Shown in pieces: positions 7,599 through 13,949 of a stretch of 29,773 nt of DNA. The stretch lies in NCBI GenBank assembly GCA_945619025.1, contig CALZBJ010000021.1:1-29773 (forward strand), given 5' to 3'. The first letter of the stretch is position 1, and every line of letters starts with the position of its first letter. Under the pieces are notes generated by a model. The model worked only from the letters and a program-made list of their open reading frames with translations, was not told the DNA's origin and did no database searches. Both the position numbers and the translations under genes were made by a program. Source of the stretch: CALZBJ01 sp945619025. Lineage in GTDB: Bacteria > Pseudomonadota > Gammaproteobacteria > Cardiobacteriales > Wohlfahrtiimonadaceae.

Positions 7599-8555
7599 TT
7601 AAAACGTCACAATAGGCTTAATCACTTTGCCACTTGCAGAATCTGCGAAGGCTTGGTTGATTTCTTCAAATGGGTAGAATTTTACCAGGCGATCGAAGGG
7701 GAATTTCCCTTGCTTGTAGAGTGAGATGAGTGTCGGGATAAAGATTTTTGGAATGCTATCACCCTCGATGACACCGGTAGTTTCAATCGCGTAGACGGCA
7801 CCAAACCCGGTCAGTGCTTTAATGTTGGCAACGGGATCTTCATTTTTACTATTAATGGTGTGTGTCGCGCCCAATTCTTTCGCAAGATCCAGGCGATGAT
7901 CATGAATATCAACCGCGACAATGGGATAGCATCCGATCGCTTTTGCCGCCATAATCGCACTTAATCCCACCGCGCCCGTCCCATAAATCACAATCGATTC
8001 ATTTGCTTTCGGGTTTAACCGATTGAGCACCGTTCCAGCGCCGGTTTGAATTCCGCAACCTAATGGCCCGAGCAGTCTTAAATCGATCTCTTTATCGACC
8101 ACAATCACATTCGTCGCTTTGGTCACCACCACTTCACTAAATGAGGATTGCCCGAAGAAGATGGACAGCCCTTTCCCTTCATACGAATATGGCGAACCGC
8201 CCCCTTTTAACGTACCGCCAAAGTTAAGCGGGTTAAAATCCTCACAGACCGTTGGATGGCCTGAAAGGCAATGCGAACAGTGTTGGCAACTCGAAAAACT
8301 GAGCACCACATGATCGCCAATGGAGACCGAATCAACATCCTCGCCAACAGCAGTTACAACGCCCGATCCTTCATGCCCTAAAATTCCCGGAAGTGGGAAA
8401 ACGCCCTCTAAATCACGCGCCACAGCATCTGTATGGCATACGCCTGAGGCCACCATTTTAATCTGTACTTCATCGTGTTTTGGTGGTGCAACATCCACAT
8501 CACAAATTTTAAGCGCTTCCCCTAATTTAAAGGCAACGGCTGCTTTCGCTTTCAT
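7599..8555 (-). CDS. Zinc-dependent alcohol dehydrogenase with an internal deletion
   Basis: Medium-chain dehydrogenase of the aryl-alcohol type (AdhB/XylB-like), which normally oxidises alcohols with NAD+. Catalytic zinc ligands (Cys40, His61, Glu62 and the later LGPLGCG Cys) and the structural-zinc cysteines 90, 93, 96 and 104 are intact, as is the Rossmann GTGAVG. The protein is 318 residues where relatives have about 366. After AIETTG the sequence jumps straight to VIEGDSIPKIFIP, omitting about 48 residues that normally complete the cofactor-binding sheet. The frame is kept. The product is probably misfolded or inactive, though I cannot exclude a changed role. AAGGAG lies 5 nt before the ATG. 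Confidence 0.85.
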   Translation of the reverse strand: MKAKAAVAFKLGEALKICDVDVAPPKHDEVQIKMVASGVCHTDAVARDLEGVFPLPGILGHEGSGVVTAVGEDVDSVSIGDHVVLSFSSCQHCSHCLSGHPTVCEDFNPLNFGGTLKGGGSPYSYEGKGLSIFFGQSSFSEVVVTKATNVIVVDKEIDLRLLGPLGCGIQTGAGTVLNRLNPKANESIVIYGTGAVGLSAIMAAKAIGCYPIVAVDIHDHRLDLAKELGATHTINSKNEDPVANIKALTGFGAVYAIETTGVIEGDSIPKIFIPTLISLYKQGKFPFDRLVKFYPFEEINQAFADSASGKVIKPIVTF

Positions 8556-8590
8556 ATCGACTCCTTATATTTATATTCATTGAATCCTCT

Positions 8591-8629
8591 ATTATAACAT
8601 TAATGTATACAATTTAACCCAACATTAAT
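8591..8629 (-). promoter_or_regulatory. Promoter and repeat operator of the dehydrogenase gene
   Basis: A perfect -10 TATAAT (minus strand, 8591-8596) has no good -35 at 17 bp. Instead AACATTAAT is repeated on the plus strand at 8596-8604 and 8621-8629, 25 bp apart, and ACATTAATGT is a palindrome next to the -10. This suggests control by an activator or repressor that is not in the window. Confidence 0.5.
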
Positions 8630-8680
8630 CACGAAACGCCGTTTCCATGATGGGTTTCTCTGAGAAATCACACTAATAAA

Positions 8681-9490
8681 CTAACGTGAATTCCACGAGG
8701 CAGGATATTTATAGCCGGGGAAATGTTCCTTAATATAAGCCTTATACTCCGCTCCATGATAGGCTTCTGTAATCGCTTTAACCCAGTCACTCTCGGCATC
8801 TTCCGGGCGAATCACCGCCCAATTAATAAAGTTATAATGAGGATCGGTAAAGAGTGCTTCGGTGAATGGAATGCCGGAACTTGCCGCAAAATTTCCCGTA
8901 ATAATCGCATAATCCACATCCACCCGAATTCTAGGAATGAGTGGCGATTCGATCTCTTTTAAAATAATGCCATGAGGATTGGAGATAATATCCTTAGCGC
9001 TCACTGAAAAAGGATCGACCACATTCTCTGAGAGCTCAATCCAGCCAAGATCCTGCAGTAAAATAAGCGCTCTGGAATAATTAGTTGTATCGAGCGGCAC
9101 AGCCACAACAGCGCCCTTTTCTACCTCTTGTAATGTCTGTTTACGCCCACTATAGAGCCCTAAAGGCCCTGTCGGAATTTGAAAGATCGGCAATAGATCG
9201 CTATTGTTACTTTTATTAAATCCCTCTAAGAAAAAACGATGTTGAAAGGTATTAATATCGATACTGCCATCATTAAGCGCAATATTGGGCCCCATAATAT
9301 CGCTAAACTCCGTCACCTTTACCGTATAGCCCTGCTTTTTGAGCTCAGGCGCAATAAAATCACGCGCCATTGTGCCAAAATCTCCTACCGACGTACCGAT
9401 CCGAATCACTTTTTGCTCATCGCTCGTATTGGAGAAACAACCGGCCAAAATAATACCGATGCCTATATATATAAACGCCTTGAATCGCAT
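8681..9490 (-). CDS. MetQ/NlpA family substrate-binding lipoprotein
   Basis: ABC-transporter substrate-binding lipoprotein of the NlpA/MetQ family, whose characterised members bind methionine in the periplasm. The 269-residue form starts at the second of two ATGs, which has the better distance (5 nt) to GGAGG. The lipobox LAGC puts the lipidated Cys at residue 18. The mature part shows RIGTSVGDFGTMARDFIAPELKKQG, DINTFQHRFFLEGFN and VDYAIITGNFAA, the usual ligand-site strands. The gene follows its paralogue with a 9 bp gap in one operon. No MetN ATPase or MetI permease is encoded nearby, so it must borrow a transporter or bind another ligand. Confidence 0.88.
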   Translation of the reverse strand: MRFKAFIYIGIGIILAGCFSNTSDEQKVIRIGTSVGDFGTMARDFIAPELKKQGYTVKVTEFSDIMGPNIALNDGSIDINTFQHRFFLEGFNKSNNSDLLPIFQIPTGPLGLYSGRKQTLQEVEKGAVVAVPLDTTNYSRALILLQDLGWIELSENVVDPFSVSAKDIISNPHGIILKEIESPLIPRIRVDVDYAIITGNFAASSGIPFTEALFTDPHYNFINWAVIRPEDAESDWVKAITEAYHGAEYKAYIKEHFPGYKYPASWNSR

Positions 9491-9499
9491 CATCGCCTC

Positions 9500-10357
9500 C
9501 TACCAGCTTAAGGGTAAATTGTAGCCAGGAAAATGCACTTGCGTGTGCGCTTTAAATCCATCTGAATTGATAATATCGATCAACGTTTTCGCCCACTGTG
9601 TATCGCTATCAGCCTTTTTCACCACAACCCAATTGACAAAATGTTTGCTCGGTTCAATATAGAGCGCATCGGTAAATGGAATCCCCGCATCTTGCGCAAA
9701 ATTCCCATTAATCACCGCATAATCCACATCTTGACGCGCCCGCACCATCTGCGCTGCTTCAATCTCTAAAATCTTCAGGTTTTTAGGGTTTGAGGTAATA
9801 TCCGTTTTACGCACCCGGAAGAGATCGAGATCCTCTTTGAGCGTAATCCAACCTAGCGCTTCTAAAATACGCAATCCCCGTGAAAAGTTAGTGACATTAG
9901 ACGGAATCCCGATCGTCGCCCCCTCTTTTACACTGTCCAATGAGTGAAGCTTACCGCCATAAAGCCCGAAAGGCGCGGTCGGCACTTGGACAATCGGCGT
10001 TAGCGTTGCGTTATAATTTTCGTTAAATTCGTCTAAATAGGGTTTATGTTGGAAGATATTAACCTCAAGCGAGCCCTCATGCACACCCGTATTGGGAATC
10101 ACAATATCGGTAATCTCTTTTAGCGTGACCTGATAGCCCGCCTTTTCAAGTTCAGGCCCGATATAATCCCGGACCATATCGGCAAAATCCCCCGGTGAGG
10201 TGCCAATCCGAATAGTCTGTTGATCGGGGTTTGTTTGAGATGTTGCTTTGGCGCTAATATCCGGCTCTGCCTCAGAACAGGCGGTTAAAACAAGACCGGC
10301 AATGCATAGATAAAAGAGTTGCTTCGCACGTTTCTTAAGATGGGTAATGATAATCAT
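9500..10357 (-). CDS. MetQ/NlpA family substrate-binding lipoprotein (first of a pair)
   Basis: First gene of the two-gene operon and a paralogue of the next gene, sharing IRIGTSPGDFADMVRDYIGPEL, the EVNIFQHKPYLDEFN block and VDYAVINGNFAQDAGIPFT. The start at 10357 is preferred over an in-frame ATG at 10444: AAGGA lies 7 nt upstream, and the shorter protein (285 aa) begins directly with a lipoprotein signal, with lipobox LTAC and lipidated Cys27. MetQ proteins carry L- or D-methionine to MetNI. The leader carries the conserved element at 10449-10484 and an anti-Shine-Dalgarno, so expression is probably RNA-regulated. Confidence 0.88.
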   Translation of the reverse strand: MIIITHLKKRAKQLFYLCIAGLVLTACSEAEPDISAKATSQTNPDQQTIRIGTSPGDFADMVRDYIGPELEKAGYQVTLKEITDIVIPNTGVHEGSLEVNIFQHKPYLDEFNENYNATLTPIVQVPTAPFGLYGGKLHSLDSVKEGATIGIPSNVTNFSRGLRILEALGWITLKEDLDLFRVRKTDITSNPKNLKILEIEAAQMVRARQDVDYAVINGNFAQDAGIPFTDALYIEPSKHFVNWVVVKKADSDTQWAKTLIDIINSDGFKAHTQVHFPGYNLPLSW

Positions 10358-10362
10358 GATTA

Positions 10363-10428
10363 TTTCCTTTGGTTGTTTATTGTTCGTTATATCGTTTGTT
10401 AGATAGACGATTGCCGAAAGGAAACGAT
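10363..10428 (-). promoter_or_regulatory. Candidate translational switch in the metQ-like leader
   Basis: On the minus strand TTTCCTTT (10424-10417) is an exact complement of AAAGGAAA (10370-10363), the ribosome binding site of the gene starting at 10357. An alternative hairpin pairs ATCGTTT (10428-10422) with AAACGAT (10397-10391) and would hide three bases of the anti-Shine-Dalgarno. The two structures exclude each other, as in translational riboswitches. Confidence 0.6.
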
Positions 10429-10448
10429 CGAGGCGTTTACTCATCTCT

Positions 10449-10484
10449 GCTTAGCTGTCTGCCCGCAAGCATTTCCAAATCGGC
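10449..10484 (-). ncRNA. Conserved leader element, copy 1 (candidate riboswitch aptamer)
   Basis: The minus strand reads GCCGATTTG, 5 nt, GCTTGCGGGCA, then GACAGCTAAGC. It aligns with copy 2 at 11688-11727 with differences and length changes confined to the spacers. GCC can pair with GGC, and GCTTG with CAGC through one bulge, giving an H-type pseudoknot. A -10-like TATACG lies at 10495-10500, 10 nt upstream, so the transcript should begin at the element. It is 92 nt before the metQ-like start codon. The order GATTTG, GCTTGC, GCTAA recalls the SAM-II riboswitch. Confidence 0.65.
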
Positions 10485-10528
10485 GTCTGTGTGACGTATA
10501 TCGTTTTTTCTATCCTGTGATTTATCGG

Positions 10529-11539
10529 TTATCCATCAATGCGTAGATCGGCATAATGGCGTTTTGCTACATCGGGATGGGAACGTAAGCGCCCTTTTAG
10601 GAAGTTTTTCCCGATTTGAGTAAAGAGCGGATTTTTCGGATCTTGAGTGATACTAAAGGCTTTGCCTTGAAGCGCCTCGGGCAATGTGATTAATGGCACC
10701 GTTGCATCAAGTTGTGAAGTTAAGAAAAAGGCGTGCGAATAGCGATCCACTCCCACGGGCGGCGTTACGACGCGATGCAGTGTCGCTTTAAGATAGCCTT
10801 GTGAGGCAATTTCTAACAGCTCCCCAATATTGACCACAAAGGTTCCCGGAATCGGTTCGGCCAATACCCACTCATCCTCTTTTAATACCTCAAGCCCTGC
10901 GGTCTCATCTTGCTGAACAAAGGTGAGATAACCCGAATCTTTATGCGGCCCAACCCCTTGGATACTATCCTCAATCCCCGGGTAATGAATCGCTTTCGAT
11001 AAGACCGAAGGTTTATGGGCGTAGGTGTGCGCGAACACATCTTCATCTTGGCCAAGCGCGAGCGCAAAAGCCGATAGCAGCGATTTTGCGAGCTCGGTTT
11101 GCTCTTTTTGTAACTGCTGTAGCGTCCCTTTAAGCTCCGGTACTTCCTCGGGCCATTGATTCGGGCCTTGAAGACGTAACCACGGCTGATCCTTAGGGAT
11201 TTCTTCAAGAGGAAGCGCTTCATACTCAGGCATGTAATCAAGTTGCTCCCGCGTATCAGGATTCTCCCGAGTAATCTCATCATGCAGTTGTGTATACCCG
11301 CGAAAATGAGGGGAATTGACCATGTGAATGGCGCGTTTTTGCTCTAACGGCAATGAGAAAAAGGTTTTCGCATGGGTAAACGCATCCTCAATCAAACTCT
11401 GTGAGATGCCATGATTTTTAAGATAGAAAAAGCCGACTTCATGGGCAGCATATCCCAAATCTGCTACAAATTTCTGACGGGATTCGCCCCCTTTAATAAA
11501 TTCAGCATAATCGAGGATCGGTAAATTACACTCAGACAT
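10529..11539 (-). CDS. 2-oxoglutarate/Fe(II) oxygenase, isopenicillin N synthase family
   Basis: Cytosolic non-haem iron oxygenase of 336 residues. The jelly-roll iron ligands are clear: His199 and Asp201 in GPHKDSGYLTF, His255 in ATLHRVV, and Arg266-x-Ser268 in DRYSHAFF for 2-oxoglutarate binding. The N-terminal DIOX_N part reads LGYAAHEVGFFYLKNHGI, and RGYTQLHDE matches the usual RGY segment. Family members hydroxylate or desaturate small molecules or amino-acid-derived substrates; the substrate here cannot be told. Its leader holds copy 2 of the conserved element and a terminator, and the next operon down holds two MetQ-like proteins with copy 1. A sulfur or methionine-related substrate is therefore a reasonable inference. 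ATG follows GGAGAGAC. Confidence 0.87.
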   Translation of the reverse strand: MSECNLPILDYAEFIKGGESRQKFVADLGYAAHEVGFFYLKNHGISQSLIEDAFTHAKTFFSLPLEQKRAIHMVNSPHFRGYTQLHDEITRENPDTREQLDYMPEYEALPLEEIPKDQPWLRLQGPNQWPEEVPELKGTLQQLQKEQTELAKSLLSAFALALGQDEDVFAHTYAHKPSVLSKAIHYPGIEDSIQGVGPHKDSGYLTFVQQDETAGLEVLKEDEWVLAEPIPGTFVVNIGELLEIASQGYLKATLHRVVTPPVGVDRYSHAFFLTSQLDATVPLITLPEALQGKAFSITQDPKNPLFTQIGKNFLKGRLRSHPDVAKRHYADLRIDG

Positions 11540-11566
11540 TGTCTCTCCTTATTAACATTAAGACAT

Positions 11567-11596
11567 AAAAAAAGAGCTGCCGTTTGAGCCGCTCTT
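11567..11596 (-). terminator. Leader terminator (attenuator) of the oxygenase gene
   Basis: Minus strand AAGAGC (11596-11591) pairs with GCTCTT (11577-11572). Two further GC pairs follow inside a G-A mismatch, and seven U residues end it. It stands 28 nt upstream of the oxygenase ATG and downstream of a good promoter, so it would stop transcription inside the leader. Its loop and 3' arm CAAACGGC (11586-11579) complement GCCGATTTG of element copy 2 apart from one bulged A, giving a possible antiterminator. Confidence 0.8.
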
Positions 11597-11687
11597 GTGT
11601 CACACTTGTTGCTAGTGGAGAATCTTCATTTTATCTATTTTCCAGTCCTGTTCGAGTGCTGTCGTATAGAGATCTCTGAAGATAGAC

Positions 11688-11727
11688 GCTTTAGCTGTTG
11701 TGCCCGCAAGCTGTTTTCAAATCGGCA
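11688..11727 (-). ncRNA. Conserved leader element, copy 2 (candidate riboswitch aptamer)
   Basis: The minus strand reads TGCCGATTTG, 6 nt, GCTTGCGGGCA, then CAACAGCTAAAGC. TGCC can pair with GGCA, and GCTTG with CAGC through a bulge, forming a compact pseudoknot with GATTTG in the first loop. The promoter at 11736-11764 predicts transcription starting at 11728-11729, exactly at the element. It is followed by the leader terminator at 11567-11596, the arrangement of a transcription-attenuating riboswitch. Confidence 0.7.
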
Positions 11728-11735
11728 TTGACTTA

Positions 11736-11764
11736 GATATAGCGAGAGTTTGACTATCTGTCAA
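11736..11764 (-). promoter_or_regulatory. Sigma-70 promoter of the oxygenase leader
   Basis: A perfect -35 TTGACA (11764-11759) lies 17 bp from a -10 TATATC (11741-11736) on the minus strand. The predicted start point is 11728-11729, giving a leader of about 190 nt. Confidence 0.8.
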
Positions 11765-11821
11765 CATCTTATTTTAATTTACAACTTGATAGATTGGTGA
11801 GTTTATCGGTAATGACACTCC

Positions 11822-12472
11822 TTAGAGTGGATTTCCCACATAAAAAAGAATGCTAAAATAGTGGCACGCACTCCCTGCGATGACAAAGAGATGCCAAATC
11901 CCATGAAAGTGTTTAACCTTTTCATCGAACACAAAAAATAAAATGCCGACGGTATAGATAATACCCCCGAGCACGAGCCAAAATAGCCCAGCAGTTGAGA
12001 GCGTTAGCATTAAGGGTTTTGCCGCGATCACAATGAGCCAGCCCATCACCACATATAAGAGCATCGAGAATACTTGCGTCCGCCGGCCGATCCAAAATTC
12101 CTGAATCACCCCAATCAGACACAATCCCCACGATACGCCAAAGAGCGACCATCCCCATGGCCCGCGGAGAGTGACGAGCGTATAGGGCGTATAACTCGCA
12201 GCAATCAAAATATAGATCACCGCATGATCAAGGCGCTGAAAAATCTGTTTGGTACGCTCTTTTTTAAGGCCGTGGTAGAGCGTCGATATCGCATATAAAA
12301 GAACAAGCGCTGCCCCATAGATCGACACGCTCACAATCTTCCACACATCTTGATAAAGACTCGAATGCACAATCAGAAAGACCATTCCACCGAGTGCAAG
12401 CAGCGTCCCAATCAGATGCGTATAGATATTAAAGCGCTCCCCTTGAATTTCCTCTGTATTCTCTACGCTCAT
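11822..12472 (-). CDS. trhA: Hemolysin III / TrhA family membrane protein (PAQR-like)
   Basis: A seven-helix inner-membrane protein of 216 residues, the normal size for the YqfA/TrhA family, which belongs to the PAQR superfamily. Conserved positions are visible: HLIGTLLALGG in helix 1, STLYHG (Ser and His of the putative metal site), RLDHAVIYILIAASYTPYT with its Asp-His pair, and the C-terminal HGIWHLFVIAGSACHY with two further histidines. These Ser, Asp and His residues bind zinc in PAQR proteins. E. coli TrhA influences membrane lipid balance; the old hemolysin name rests on early assays. AGAGGGG precedes the ATG. It faces chrA divergently, with 184 bp between them. Confidence 0.92.
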   Translation of the reverse strand: MSVENTEEIQGERFNIYTHLIGTLLALGGMVFLIVHSSLYQDVWKIVSVSIYGAALVLLYAISTLYHGLKKERTKQIFQRLDHAVIYILIAASYTPYTLVTLRGPWGWSLFGVSWGLCLIGVIQEFWIGRRTQVFSMLLYVVMGWLIVIAAKPLMLTLSTAGLFWLVLGGIIYTVGILFFVFDEKVKHFHGIWHLFVIAGSACHYFSILFYVGNPL

Positions 12473-12656
12473 TATTTTGCCCCTCTCTATTTAATCGCTG
12501 TTTAATGGCTGTTCAATGGCTATTGATTAGGCATATTTTACGGCAAATGATCTGCCCGCATACAAATCTCTCATATGTCATCTCCTTGTCATATTGATTT
12601 AATACGCTATGCTACGGGAAGACGCGCCGACGTTTAAATTATGAAGGAATCCATTG

Positions 12657-13931
12657 ATGTTAACGCCGCCACAACAAGACTCTACACAGATACATTCTAA
12701 ATTTGGATCTAAATTCGGAATACTCTGGGAGATTTTTCTCGTATCGCTCAAACTTGGGCTCACCTCATTTGGTGGACCTTCGGCACATTTAGGCTATTTC
12801 CATGAAGTCTATGTACGCCGGCACCGGTGGCTTTCTGAAAAGGCGTATGCCGATCTCATTGCGCTCGCTCAATTTCTCCCCGGGCCTTCGAGCAGTCAAA
12901 TTGGGCTTGGTATCGGCATGACCCGTGGAGGGCTTTTAGGAGGCATCGCCGCCTTTTTAGGCTTTACGCTTCCCTCAGTGATTTTATTAATGCTCTTTGC
13001 GCTCTCGCTAACCGCCTTTGAGCTCCCTTTTTTAACCGGATTAATTCACGGACTAAAACTTGTAGCCATTGCCATTGTACTGCACGCCTTAAGCGGCATG
13101 GCAAAGACCTTAACCCCCGATAATACGCGCCGCGGCATTGCGCTGTTTGCGTTAATTGCGGCACTCCTTTGGCATCACGCCCTTGCACAAGTAGTGATTA
13201 TTGTATTGACGGCTCTCTACGGGCTATTTTTCTGTAAAGTGGATCATTCTGATGAACGAGATAATCCAGCCCATGTAGATAACGCGCCCCCAAGTAAACA
13301 ACCGCTTAATCAATCCCTGAATAAAACGATCGCCTATGGTGCGCTCGCGCTCTTTATGATCTTTCTCGTTGGGCTTCCCGTACTAAGCCACTTTATCGAT
13401 AATCCACAATCCGGCGTTACGCTATTTGAAAAGTTCTACCGCTCAGGGGCGCTTGTGTTTGGAGGCGGTCATGTTGTGCTCCCGCTCCTTGAGCAAGAAT
13501 TTGTACCAACGGGACTGATCGCCCATGAAACCTTTATCGCAGGTTACGGAGCAACGCAAGCCGTGCCCGGACCACTCTTTACCTTTGCGGCTTTTATTGG
13601 TACGGATATTGGCGGAATACTTGGTGGGATTATGGCCACGATCGCGATCTTTCTCCCCGGATTTCTCCTTATGGTTGGAGTGATGCCCTTTTGGGAAAGT
13701 CTCCGCCGATATCGTAAAGCTCGCGGAGCCCTCATGGCCGTCAATGCGGCTGTGGTTGGGTTATTATGCGCCGCCTTTTATACCCCGCTCTGGACCTCTA
13801 CGATTCATAGTCCCAAAGATGTTTCCATCGCCGCTCTCCTCTTTGCTCTCATTGCTTTTTGGCGTTTCCCGCCGTGGAGCATTGTCTGCATTGGCGCAAC
13901 GTTTGGCATCCTCTCGGGAAGCGTTATTTAA
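12657..13931 (+). CDS. chrA: Chromate efflux transporter ChrA (CHR family)
   Basis: Inner-membrane exporter, 424 residues, long-chain bidomain CHR form. Both halves carry the family pattern: SFGGPSAHLGYFHEVYV...AQFLPGPSSSQIGLGIG...GFTLPS in the first, and a FGGGHVVLPLLEQEFV...GYGATQAVPGPLFTFAAFIG...FLPGFLL version in the second. Known members expel chromate using the proton motive force; many chromosomal copies have other or weak roles. A hydrophilic loop near residues 192-220 joins the halves. The start is ATG at 12657, with AAGGAA 7 nt upstream; the preceding in-frame TTG is too close. No chrB or other metal-resistance partner is present. Confidence 0.93.
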   Translation: MLTPPQQDSTQIHSKFGSKFGILWEIFLVSLKLGLTSFGGPSAHLGYFHEVYVRRHRWLSEKAYADLIALAQFLPGPSSSQIGLGIGMTRGGLLGGIAAFLGFTLPSVILLMLFALSLTAFELPFLTGLIHGLKLVAIAIVLHALSGMAKTLTPDNTRRGIALFALIAALLWHHALAQVVIIVLTALYGLFFCKVDHSDERDNPAHVDNAPPSKQPLNQSLNKTIAYGALALFMIFLVGLPVLSHFIDNPQSGVTLFEKFYRSGALVFGGGHVVLPLLEQEFVPTGLIAHETFIAGYGATQAVPGPLFTFAAFIGTDIGGILGGIMATIAIFLPGFLLMVGVMPFWESLRRYRKARGALMAVNAAVVGLLCAAFYTPLWTSTIHSPKDVSIAALLFALIAFWRFPPWSIVCIGATFGILSGSVI

Positions 13932-13949
13932 TCGACTCTATTTAATCGG

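Noticed and set aside
8630..8680. Terminator after the second metQ-like gene (GAAAC/GTTTC and TTTCT/AGAAA hairpins)
   Set aside because: Short stems without a U-tract on the minus strand; not enough to call.
10358..10444. 29-residue N-terminal extension of the first metQ-like protein from ATG 10444
   Set aside because: It would place the lipoprotein signal inside the protein and overlap the leader structures, and the ATG at 10357 has a good ribosome binding site and a proper lipobox distance.
10449..11727. Protein operator (for example MetJ boxes) as explanation of the repeated leader element
   Set aside because: No AGACGTCT-type repeats or dyads are present, spacers differ in length between copies, and the position is downstream of the start point. 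RNA fits better, although an operator cannot be fully excluded.
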